13,066 nt of DNA from JABMPO01 sp964539785 (GTDB lineage: Bacteria > Fidelibacterota > Marinisomatia > Marinisomatales > TCS56), in contig CAZIJQ010000061.1 of the NCBI GenBank assembly GCA_964539785.1, positions 1-13,066 of the forward strand, read 5' to 3'. The first letter of the stretch is position 1. The number at the start of each line of letters is the position of its first letter. Shown here one piece after another: positions 1 to 6,940 of this stretch. The notes below the pieces were generated by a model. The model did not search any database and had not been told where the DNA came from. It was given only the letters and a program-made list of their open reading frames with translations. The translations under genes and the position numbers were made by a program.

Positions 1-920
1 TTCAATGTCACCAGTTTGGTATTAGCCAGAATCTCGGCCTTATTTTCTTTGATTAACATGTCCAATGTCACGTCAAGCGCCTGCATCTGGCGGGAAAAAT
101 TATGGGGAACAATATTCTGGTCGTTAGGGTCATTCCAGTACAAACGGTTAAACTGAAGTTTATCCGGCAACATATCCAAGTCATCTTCAGCCATATCTTC
201 GGATCGATCACCATATGGTCCGTAGGCACGGCTAATCCCATGCACATCGCTGCCGGCTCCTTCGAAAGGAGGAACACCGTTTTCAGCCAATATTGTAGTG
301 TACTTACTGAGCTTATCCCAATCAATTCCCAGATTTTCTTCGTCATCCACACCGATTTCAATTAACCGGCACTCCAATTGAATTTGGATGGCGGGCACAT
401 CAATCTGTCTAACAACGTCCAGGATTTCGGCGATTTTCTTGGGACTGGCGTTAACCAGCAATTTATTACCGGAAATATCAACCTGAATCTGGATTGATAA
501 ATCGCTCAGTAATTGTTTTACTTCGGATGCGTCGGCATATTTCAGTTCAATTACCCGCGAAGTGATGCCCACCTCTTTGGCAAGTTTCTTGGGGTCCGCA
601 ATTAGAAATGAACGCCCTACCACTTCATAGCTCAAGCCCACAGCGCGAACCACCAGGTTAATGGCTTGTTCAATAGGAACATCATCAAGATGAATGGAAA
701 TCTGATCCTGTTTATTGACATTAGCTCCGGTAACGATATTATAACCACTTTCATCGGCCAAAATTGAAAGTATGCTCGGCAGATAAGCATCTTCGGCATG
801 GATTGTGATCAGGGTGGGATTATCATATTCTTGGGCGGCCACTGTTTCGGTTCCCTGGCTGAACAATCCGCTGCAACAAATGATAAATGTTAATATAAAG
901 ATTGAAATACTACGGTTCAT
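1..920 (-). CDS. pilQ: Type IV pilus secretin PilQ, N-terminal 306 residues (runs off left edge)
   Basis: PilQ forms the outer-membrane channel through which the pilus passes. The frame is open from the ATG at 920-918 to the window edge, with no stop, so the 3' part is missing. A signal peptide covers about residues 1-21 (hydrophobic FILTFIICC, then a GLFSQ segment) with no convincing lipobox. Residues 40-110 resemble the secretin short N-terminal (STN/N0) domain (ISIHLDDVPIEQAINLVV). Residues 123-175 form a secretin_N ring-building domain (VIELKYADASEVKQLL, LLVNASPKKIAEILDVV). The secretin core begins at about 178 (IQIQLECRLIEIG, then LGIDW at 197-201) and continues after an Asp-rich segment (204-279) with LIKENKAEILANTKLVTL, the usual core motif. 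No AMIN domain precedes STN, unlike proteobacterial PilQ. The start follows pilP by 16 bases, and its AAGGAG (937-932) lies across the pilP stop. GspD-type secretins share these domains; the pilM-P neighbours favour PilQ. Confidence 0.93.
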   Translation of the reverse strand, partial: MNRSISIFILTFIICCSGLFSQGTETVAAQEYDNPTLITIHAEDAYLPSILSILADESGYNIVTGANVNKQDQISIHLDDVPIEQAINLVVRAVGLSYEVVGRSFLIADPKKLAKEVGITSRVIELKYADASEVKQLLSDLSIQIQVDISGNKLLVNASPKKIAEILDVVRQIDVPAIQIQLECRLIEIGVDDEENLGIDWDKLSKYTTILAENGVPPFEGAGSDVHGISRAYGPYGDRSEDMAEDDLDMLPDKLQFNRLYWNDPNDQNIVPHNFSRQMQALDVTLDMLIKENKAEILANTKLVTL

Positions 921-936
921 TTGAGTTCAAGCTCCT

Positions 937-1455
937 TCAATTCTTCGCTTTGACTGGTGCACCGGGAATCAGCAGACCCGACAATTGATAATGCATTTCT
1001 TTATCGCCATTCACAATTACGACTTCATCCGAATCGATCCAGACTACTTCTCCACCACCCACTGAATCACCAACAGTGACGGTATAATTTTGTTTATCGT
1101 AGAGAATCAAAGCCTGTTGAATTTTTCCATCGATAATGGCTGTAACTCGTAATTTATCCTTTTTACGCATCCGATAGGCAAAACCTGATCCGCCATATAG
1201 ATAAACGACGTTTGTCAGACGCAGAGGCTCATTCTCAAGTGAGAACTGGTAATTATTACGCCGTTCAAGCCGTTGTTCCAAAAACTCAATTACATCTTCC
1301 AATTCTTGATCAGTACCAAACAGCTCCACCGCAGCACGGACGCGCGCTTTCTGCCAGTCACGATTGATTGGGAATGCCACAACTACCGAAATTATTAATG
1401 ACAGAGTGGTGAGGAGTATTAGCAAATACCAGATGGTCCGACTTCGACTATTCAT
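937..1455 (-). CDS. pilP: PilP-like (GspC-like) pilus alignment subunit
   Basis: This 172-residue protein sits where PilP is expected, between pilO and pilQ. PilP links the PilN/PilO periplasmic cage to the N-terminal domains of the secretin. Residues 8-28 are one hydrophobic helix (WYLLILLTTLSLIISVVVAF) after a short basic N-terminus, so it should be an inner-membrane protein with a periplasmic C-terminus. Residues 48-66 look helical and charged. Residues 78-160 carry the beta-strand pattern of the PilP/GspC HR domain: PLRLTNVVYLYG, then RVTAIIDGKIQQALI, YTVTVGDSVGGGEVVWI and VVIVNGDKEMHYQL. Classical PilP is a lipoprotein, but this protein has no cysteine at all, so its anchoring is more like GspC. 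The ATG overlaps the pilO stop by 8 bases. Assignment rests on fold pattern plus gene order. Confidence 0.8.
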   Translation of the reverse strand: MNSRSRTIWYLLILLTTLSLIISVVVAFPINRDWQKARVRAAVELFGTDQELEDVIEFLEQRLERRNNYQFSLENEPLRLTNVVYLYGGSGFAYRMRKKDKLRVTAIIDGKIQQALILYDKQNYTVTVGDSVGGGEVVWIDSDEVVIVNGDKEMHYQLSGLLIPGAPVKAKN

Positions 1456-2020
1456 AGTAATCCCGTTTATAATTTTTTACCAGCGTCAAAGTATACAGTT
1501 TCAGTTCCACATCCTGTCTTTCAAGGATTGACTCACTAGTATTGCTTTTCAATCGCTCAACACCGTTTTTTATGAAAAATTCATCAATTCCAACCAGACG
1601 CGGAGATCGCTCAATCTCGGTAATAAATTTCCCCAATTGGTCATAACTGCAATTCAGCAATAATTCATAGGGTGAAATAATATGATCATTTTTATCGATC
1701 CGCTTTTTAGGCTTAATACTGATTAACGTAATCTTCAGATCATCCATCATTCTCGTGAGATCATTCATGAACGGCATGGAAGCATCTTCTGCCAGTGAAT
1801 CTCTAGCAGACAAGGCCAGATTCTTTTCAAAAAGGCTGTACACACGATCTAGTTTATTAGCCAGTATCTGGGCGCTGATCAATTGTTCATTCAAATCTGT
1901 CAGATCATCTTCCAAGTTCAGAAAAGTTTCGGCTTTATTTCCAAGAACTGCCTTGACTTCGATCCAGAATAGTAATGTTAAAACTACCAGTCCTAGTAAA
2001 AAAATACTGTTTCTATTCAT
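1448..2020 (-). CDS. pilO: Type IV pilus inner-membrane protein PilO
   Basis: PilO pairs with PilN in the inner membrane to build the periplasmic cage of the pilus machine. The 190-residue protein has one transmembrane helix at about 5-22 (SIFLLGLVVLTLLFWIEV), a predicted coiled coil at about 30-68 rich in Leu and charged residues, and a C-terminal domain with the family-like stretch YDQLGKFITEIERSPRLVGI (126-145) followed by DEFFI and a final strand VELKLYTLTL (171-180). The size and layout match PilO. It starts at an ATG 8 bases after the pilN stop, with a GGAG about 12 bases upstream, and its stop lies inside the start of the next gene. Sequence is divergent, so much of the certainty comes from the fixed M-N-O-P-Q order. 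Confidence 0.87.
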   Translation of the reverse strand: MNRNSIFLLGLVVLTLLFWIEVKAVLGNKAETFLNLEDDLTDLNEQLISAQILANKLDRVYSLFEKNLALSARDSLAEDASMPFMNDLTRMMDDLKITLISIKPKKRIDKNDHIISPYELLLNCSYDQLGKFITEIERSPRLVGIDEFFIKNGVERLKSNTSESILERQDVELKLYTLTLVKNYKRDYYE

Positions 2021-2028
2021 AATTCAGT

Positions 2029-2634
2029 TTAGCTCCGATGGCGGCTTTCTTTTTCGCTTTGAGTAGCACGTTTGAGCGTAGCCTCAACCTGAAATTGCAC
2101 GATGTCTTGACCCCGAAAATCCTGTCGTGCAAAAGAGCTGAACCTGATACGGGTAAATTCGTTGGCAAATTCCACATTATTCTTCAGGGTTCGCACAAAT
2201 GAATTGACAATATCAAACTCTTTCTCATCCTCGTAAATCACAGCGATACCAACGATTGTCAATTTGTTCTTGGCATACCGTAACCCCGTCAAACTCATAT
2301 CGTCCGGTGTCATGGAGCCTAATAATTCCAGATTTCGAGCCCACAAGATGCGATCGTCTTCAAGTTCAGCGAGACCGAGAATATTATCTTTCGACAGATT
2401 TTTACCAACATGCCGCAAACGCTCCATCTCACTTTCAACCTCAATAATCTGCTGTTTTTTAGCGGCAATCATACTATTATAACTAAAATTGATATATAAA
2501 ATCAGAGCACAGGCAAAGGCCAGTAAAGCCATGTAAATACCGAATACAGCCCACTTACCACGCTCTTTCCAGCGTTCGATTTTGCTTTCCCGGCTTTCCG
2601 CTTGATTTAGGTTGATGACAATATATTTATTCAA
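2029..2634 (-). CDS. pilN: Type IV pilus inner-membrane protein PilN (TTG start)
   Basis: PilN binds cytoplasmic PilM through its short N-terminal tail and pairs with PilO in the periplasm. Residues 4-10 (YIVINLN) match the PilM-binding tail position, where the family usually has an INLLP-like motif. A transmembrane helix spans about 28-49, a coiled coil about 52-95, and a C-terminal ferredoxin-like domain follows (ILWARNLELLGSMTPDDMSL, then GLRYAKNKLTIVGIA). Length is 201 residues. The first codon is TTG at 2634, eight bases inside the 3' end of pilM. It is supported by a strong GGGGAGGG Shine-Dalgarno seven bases upstream, and because the PilM-binding tail would be lost from a later start. 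Closest alternatives are other PilN/GspL-C-like proteins; the neighbours settle it. Confidence 0.9.
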   Translation of the reverse strand: MNKYIVINLNQAESRESKIERWKERGKWAVFGIYMALLAFACALILYINFSYNSMIAAKKQQIIEVESEMERLRHVGKNLSKDNILGLAELEDDRILWARNLELLGSMTPDDMSLTGLRYAKNKLTIVGIAVIYEDEKEFDIVNSFVRTLKNNVEFANEFTRIRFSSFARQDFRGQDIVQFQVEATLKRATQSEKESRHRS

Positions 2635-3682
2635 TGGTGAGCCCTCCCCGGATTGCCAGACCGGTAGCTACCGCGTATTGCTGGGGGTTGAGGATGGTAG
2701 TCTTATCGGCTCCGGTGATCTTTTCGAACGGGTTGAACAATGTCGTCTCAATATTCAATTTTTCCTGAAAATAACGGGCTAAACCCGGTGTTGTGCTGGC
2801 TCCTCCGCTTAGAAAGATTTTCAGGAAGAAGCTTTGATTGGTTGTTTTGGCATAGTATCGCAATGTCCGACGCACATCCTCTACAAAATTATCAAAAACG
2901 GTTCGTTCATCGACTGCAATACCAGCTTTTTCGTCCTCGACCGGTTTTTTTACACTTCGGACACCGGTCTTGTATAATTCATCCTGGGCTGCCATGTAGT
3001 CCAAAGAACGACCATCAGAAACCGCCCGTACAAAATGATAACTGCCAATGGGAATATCTCTGGTGAAAAAAGGATCATTTTTCCCTCGTACAACCAGAGC
3101 GCTGGATTCAACGCCAACATCAAGTAAAACAACCGCACCTTCTTCAGGCAGTTCCCGTGATGAGAAAAAGGCGTTGGACAATGCAATGGGATCCGCATCA
3201 ACCCAGCCTGGCCGTAACCCCACTTCTTTTAACAAGTCCATATGACCATTCAGAACCTTTTTCGTACAGGCAACCAGCGCAATATCGATTTTATCGACTT
3301 CCTTTGGATTCGATCCCAATATCTGATAATCAATAATCGCGTCACTGCCGTCCATGGCAATGTGCTTTCTGGCTTCAAATGTCATGGCGCTGTACAATTC
3401 ATCATCAGGCATGTCCAGAGTACTGATTTGCTTGATGCTGATATTTGACCCGCCAATCGCTGTAACCAGATTGCGTACCCGATTGGGCTTAAGTTTCATT
3501 TCCCGCAGTAATTCTTTGATCGCCATTGACCATAATGTTTTGTTGGCTGTTTCCGGATCGTACGCTTTATTCGGATCCGGAACCGAGCGAATACCGGTTC
3601 CCAGAATCTTATGGCCATCTTTAATTTTTTCAAGCATGACCGCTTTCACGTATTGCCGCCCAATGTCTAATCCTAAAAACAC
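2627..3682 (-). CDS. pilM: Type IV pilus actin-like ATPase PilM (GTG start)
   Basis: PilM is the cytoplasmic actin-like member of the platform; it forms a ring, binds nucleotide and holds the PilN tail. The 351-residue length is normal. Visible motifs are the phosphate-1 loop LGLDIG (3-8) with YVKAV just after, MPDDELYSAMTFEARKHI (91-108), which matches the family helix, the phosphate-2 loop VVLLDVGVESSALVV (184-198), the adenosine loop LSGGAS (291-296), and the C-terminal NPQQYAVATGLAIRG (332-346). The start is GTG at 3682: no in-frame ATG or TTG occurs between it and the TAA at 3709-3707, and an AAGGA lies ten bases upstream. The 62-base gap before it is the widest gap within the pilus operon, so a weak internal promoter is possible but no good hexamers were seen. 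Confidence 0.96.
   Translation of the reverse strand: MFLGLDIGRQYVKAVMLEKIKDGHKILGTGIRSVPDPNKAYDPETANKTLWSMAIKELLREMKLKPNRVRNLVTAIGGSNISIKQISTLDMPDDELYSAMTFEARKHIAMDGSDAIIDYQILGSNPKEVDKIDIALVACTKKVLNGHMDLLKEVGLRPGWVDADPIALSNAFFSSRELPEEGAVVLLDVGVESSALVVRGKNDPFFTRDIPIGSYHFVRAVSDGRSLDYMAAQDELYKTGVRSVKKPVEDEKAGIAVDERTVFDNFVEDVRRTLRYYAKTTNQSFFLKIFLSGGASTTPGLARYFQEKLNIETTLFNPFEKITGADKTTILNPQQYAVATGLAIRGGLTIE
2642..2649 (-). promoter_or_regulatory. Strong ribosome binding site that fixes the TTG start of pilN
   Basis: On the minus strand GGGGAGGG lies seven bases before the TTG at 2634-2632 and inside the last codons of pilM. No in-frame ATG gives a complete PilN N-terminus, so this site decides the start. 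It implies translational coupling of pilM and pilN. Confidence 0.75.
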
Positions 3683-3690
3683 GTATTCAT

Positions 3691-3697
3691 TTTCCTT
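3691..3697 (-). promoter_or_regulatory. Ribosome binding site for the GTG start of pilM
   Basis: AAGGAAA on the minus strand has its AAGGA core ten bases before the GTG at 3682-3680. An ATG at 3690-3688 lies only two or three bases from this site and reads just five codons before a stop, so it is unlikely to be the start. Confidence 0.6.
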
Positions 3698-3744
3698 TGT
3701 AAAGAGTTATTAATCAGATATATACTTTGTCGACGTTGCCAGGA

Positions 3745-5841
3745 CTATTTTTTTATCTCTCGATAGGAATTCATTACGAGGATAACATCGCCATTATCAT
3801 CCGTGGATATGGGAAATTTCGGAGGAGGATATATCCACAGATTATAATCAAAATTGTAATTCTTATCATAACCAACGCCAGGAAAGGCTGAATAGGGACC
3901 CGGGCTATTGCGCTTCATGTAACCGCGTTTTAATTGAATAATGGAGCCCCATAGATTTACTACGCCACGAATATCACTGACTCCGGTATAGGTGGGAGCC
4001 CCGAGACCCGATGTAGCTCTCCAGGGACCGCGGCCATCAGCCAGCGACAAGTCCGGAACACCGGCATTGGGGCTATGATAATCGGTCAAGGTATTCTGCC
4101 AGTAATGACAGACAAAAGACTCATCGAGGGCCATAATTGCGGCGTTAATCTTAATATCAAAATCAGTAGCTTGATCTTTCCAACCATTCGCTGCCGTATT
4201 AGCAATGATAACGTTTGCACCGGAAATTAATCCCAAGCGGTGAGGTGAAAGGGCCACAACTTCGCCGGTGATTGGATTGGAATCCCGGTAAACAATATCG
4301 TCAATCAACCAGATATTATTATAACACCTATCCCACTGGGAATTATCGTGACGACGGTATTCGGTTGGTCCGTCAGTGACAATGGTGTACTGGCCATCTA
4401 CAACCCCCTTTACGCGCACCTGGCCTTGACGCACATAAATAATCTTAGGACCTGCAACATGAAATGTGGTAGGCGGAAAAATATAATCTTCCATAGCAAC
4501 TGGCGGATCAAAATCAAAATGGTGAAAACCGTTGGAAGTACATTTGCTATACCCATCATTAGGATGGCTATGATAGTTTTCAAATTTCTGTCTGGGGCCA
4601 CCAACCGACGCTGCCAAATAATGGAAAATCACTTCCTCACCCTGATAAAAGCCCTGGCTGCCAGTTGGGAAAGACTGTTGATCAAACAGGACCGTAAATA
4701 CAAACCGGGATGGAGATGCTGAAATATTTTGAATAACTCCATACCACACTTTATTTGAATCCGGCGATGCTGATGCAACAAATAATGTATCGCCGTCAAC
4801 GTATTGATTCAGTTCATTGAAAACATCGTTGTCGTCTTTGTCGTGAATGGTAGCGATCACAGTATCAACCAAGATATAACCATTAGTGGGATGAAATCCC
4901 TCGCCAAAACCGATTCGGCGGTCATCAACGGTAAATATCATAGTATCAGTATCCCATAAATAAGTTATGGGATTAGCGCCATCGGCACCCAATGGTGGTA
5001 TCACATAAGGCCATTGCATGACTTTAAAACCATTGGACACAAATTCGATCTCAGTCATGATCAGCGAATCTTTTTTATTGGACCGATACAATAAATCATC
5101 AGCAGTAAAGGTAAAATCGGCACTGTTTTTCACCAGATCTACTGAAAAAACCGGTGGATAGGTAATTTTTTTAGCTGAATCGTCCCATGCTCCGGAAAAA
5201 ATACTGGAGTCGCACATACCCCAGGAGATTCCTTCGACAGAACCAACACTACTTAATTCCTCGCCAATAAATTCAGGGCAACCAAAATTACTAATGTTAA
5301 TATGCCCATTGGTATGAACCTTGCCTTCCAAAACATCGTTATTGCCAAAACTGACCGACCCATCGGTATAAGGACCACCACCGGGTTCCTCACTCTGTGT
5401 AAAGTACATGTAATCCGATAAAGGTTGGCCGAACAGGGTAGCGGCGATAGTTCGCTCAATCTTGATGGGATCATCGCCAGAACTGGGAATTATTGCTACA
5501 CCGGTGGCCCTGGCAAAGTAAATGGTTTGCAGATTTGCATCAATGTAAGTTGAGCATTTCACCATTTTATAGGTACCCATGTCCTCTTCCATGTACTGGT
5601 CAAATGGATAGGCGGTTTCTTCCCAAACAATAATAGTATCATTGGTTATGGAACCCAACTTGGGAATTGCCAGAAAATTCAATCCGGTTTCAGCCATTAG
5701 TAGCGCTTTTTCCCTGGCAATCCGGCGATCTTGCAAAGATTTATTAGACATCGAATAGTTTAAGAATCCAACAGTCAATAACATGCTGGTTAAAGTAAAC
5801 ATTACTGCTAGGGGTGTTACGCTACCGCGGGAGAACTTCAT
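3745..5841 (-). CDS. Large PilX/GspK-like minor pilin with DUF4900-like exported region
   Basis: Numbering here counts from a possible TTG at 5844; the ATG at 5841, overlapping the previous stop as TGATG, is the more likely start and gives 698 residues. The N-terminus is pilin-like: a basic leader ending in Gly7, a hydrophobic helix (PLAVMFTLTSMLLTVGFLNY, 11-30) and an EKALLMAETGL helix (45-55) as in PilX/GspK proteins. It lacks Glu at position +5 of the mature form, as GspK does. The body is mostly beta-rich: FGNNDVLEGKVHTNGHINI (166-184) and the late GVGYDKNYNFDYNLW (656-670) recall DUF4900 proteins, and a segment at 463-555 reads like a parallel beta stack (FHVAGPKIIYVRQG, YTIVTD, IWLIDDIVY, HRLGLISGANVIIAN). 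Six cysteines are scattered (97, 189, 211, 435, 507, 579). Its place after the PilV- and PilW-like genes suggests a pilus-tip or priming protein. The DUF4900 link is from memory of the family, not a search. Confidence 0.82.
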   Translation of the reverse strand: MKFSRGSVTPLAVMFTLTSMLLTVGFLNYSMSNKSLQDRRIAREKALLMAETGLNFLAIPKLGSITNDTIIVWEETAYPFDQYMEEDMGTYKMVKCSTYIDANLQTIYFARATGVAIIPSSGDDPIKIERTIAATLFGQPLSDYMYFTQSEEPGGGPYTDGSVSFGNNDVLEGKVHTNGHINISNFGCPEFIGEELSSVGSVEGISWGMCDSSIFSGAWDDSAKKITYPPVFSVDLVKNSADFTFTADDLLYRSNKKDSLIMTEIEFVSNGFKVMQWPYVIPPLGADGANPITYLWDTDTMIFTVDDRRIGFGEGFHPTNGYILVDTVIATIHDKDDNDVFNELNQYVDGDTLFVASASPDSNKVWYGVIQNISASPSRFVFTVLFDQQSFPTGSQGFYQGEEVIFHYLAASVGGPRQKFENYHSHPNDGYSKCTSNGFHHFDFDPPVAMEDYIFPPTTFHVAGPKIIYVRQGQVRVKGVVDGQYTIVTDGPTEYRRHDNSQWDRCYNNIWLIDDIVYRDSNPITGEVVALSPHRLGLISGANVIIANTAANGWKDQATDFDIKINAAIMALDESFVCHYWQNTLTDYHSPNAGVPDLSLADGRGPWRATSGLGAPTYTGVSDIRGVVNLWGSIIQLKRGYMKRNSPGPYSAFPGVGYDKNYNFDYNLWIYPPPKFPISTDDNGDVILVMNSYREIKK

Positions 5842-6488
5842 CAAATTGGCAGGTCGTCAACATTAGCAGCCGACTTCAATCTTCCAATAAATACATTTGG
5901 CACAAAAACTCGTCGGCTTAATTTGATTATATCATAATTATTTTGACCTGAAGACTCTCTACCGGGAGCGACCTTAGTGTCCAGTCCGAAAATCAGGTCA
6001 ATTTCCAGCGCTGCTTCAGAATATTTCTTGGGATTTGAAGAAAGACCATAATCATAGTCAACTTTAAATTCCATCAGTTTCACGTCCCGCAAACCATCAT
6101 CGACGTAGGTGCCATAATCGGGTAACTCTAAATTTCCATCTAATGGCAGGTCCCCGTCGAACAATAAACCCTTGTTGTTGCGAGCCGTGATCCTGAAATT
6201 CTGTAATTGGCCGTTATCGGGATTGATCTTTGTACCGCTGATAACGCTAAACCCATTAAACATACTGGGGGGATCAATACTTACTGCGGAATTCAATTCG
6301 GATACAATCTCATCCATTGCCATTCGACCATATTCACGAATATTATTTACCACATATTCCTGCTGAAAGCGGTAATAAAAACTGTTTATACTAATCATCA
6401 TGCCGAGCACGATACTGCTGATAATCATCACGGAAGTAACGACTTCAACGAGGGTCATGCCGGAGTATGCTCGCCTGATCTTCATCAT
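5841..6488 (-). CDS. PilW-like prepilin
   Basis: A 215-residue prepilin with a class III leader MMKIRRAYSG, cleavage expected after Gly10, Met at mature +1 and Glu at mature +5 (MTLVEVVTSVMIISSIVLGM). The hydrophobic helix continues to about residue 32. The C-terminal domain is soluble and beta-rich, with YDYGLSSNPKKYSEAALEIDLIFG-type alternation (no more than moderate similarity to PilW/GspJ) and RRVFVPNVF near the end. Minor pilins of this type form an initiation complex with PilV and PilX homologues and are processed by PilD. It overlaps the upstream gene by ATGA, and a second ATG one codon later (6485) could also serve. There is no strong Shine-Dalgarno, so coupling is likely. Could equally be called GspJ-like. 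Confidence 0.85.
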   Translation of the reverse strand: MMKIRRAYSGMTLVEVVTSVMIISSIVLGMMISINSFYYRFQQEYVVNNIREYGRMAMDEIVSELNSAVSIDPPSMFNGFSVISGTKINPDNGQLQNFRITARNNKGLLFDGDLPLDGNLELPDYGTYVDDGLRDVKLMEFKVDYDYGLSSNPKKYSEAALEIDLIFGLDTKVAPGRESSGQNNYDIIKLSRRVFVPNVFIGRLKSAANVDDLPI

Positions 6489-6940
6489 AAATCAAATTCT
6501 GACATCACAACAGACATAGTCATTTCCCGTGATCGATTACTGCCAAGTGTAGTAAAATCTTCCCATTCAATCTTTACTTCTATCTCATAGCGCTCGATGT
6601 TGGCATTGTCAGGCACTTTTACAATAGGTTCATAAGTTATAATCGCGGTTATGGGTTTGGAACTACTTTCATCACCCTCGAGATATACTTTCTTTCCCCG
6701 TGGGTCTCCAGCGCGTTCACGAGTCAGTATTCGGCCATCAATGACTCGACCACGCCAACGTTCCAATTCCATCCTGATCTCTTCAAATGCCCGCTCTTTC
6801 AACTCCGTTGAACGCAAAATATTGTGGGCATGTACAGCGCCGGTAAGCATGGAAATCACGCCGATATTAATTATCAACATGCCTACCATCACTTCCATGA
6901 AGGTAAAGCCCTGTTCCAGTTTTCGACGCAGTTTCTTCAA
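6485..6940 (-). CDS. PilV-like prepilin (TTG start)
   Basis: A 151-residue prepilin with a strongly basic leader KKLRRKLEQG, cleavage after Gly11, Phe at mature +1 and Glu at +5 (GFTFMEVMVGMLIINIGV). The helix runs to about residue 32. The rest is a small soluble domain: LKERAFEEIRMELERWRG (helical) and strands ITAIITYEPIV and YEIEVKIEWEDF near the end. It resembles PilV/GspI minor pilins. The start is TTG at 6940, in a TTGA overlap with the pilT stop; a TAA sits three codons upstream in this frame, and the next ATG lies inside the hydrophobic helix, so TTG is the only start that keeps the leader. No Shine-Dalgarno is visible, which points to translational coupling with pilT. Confidence 0.85.
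   Translation of the reverse strand: MKKLRRKLEQGFTFMEVMVGMLIINIGVISMLTGAVHAHNILRSTELKERAFEEIRMELERWRGRVIDGRILTRERAGDPRGKKVYLEGDESSSKPITAIITYEPIVKVPDNANIERYEIEVKIEWEDFTTLGSNRSREMTMSVVMSEFDL

Noticed and set aside
68..365. Open frames of 87 and 97 codons near the left edge
   Set aside because: Both overlap the pilQ reading frame, which runs open to the window edge with secretin motifs.
3673..3690. Five-codon ATG frame (MNTCF) overlapping the pilM GTG start
   Set aside because: The ribosome binding site is too close to this ATG, while its spacing fits the GTG; kept only as a note.
3354..3713. Plus-strand open frame of 119 codons opposite pilM
   Set aside because: It lies antisense to a gene with clear actin-like motifs, its translation shows no recognised family, and similar long antisense frames occur opposite other genes here.
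4348..4722. Plus-strand open frame of 124 codons opposite the large PilX-like gene
   Set aside because: No motif, no ribosome binding site of note, and the opposite frame is a continuous protein-like reading; treated as a shadow.
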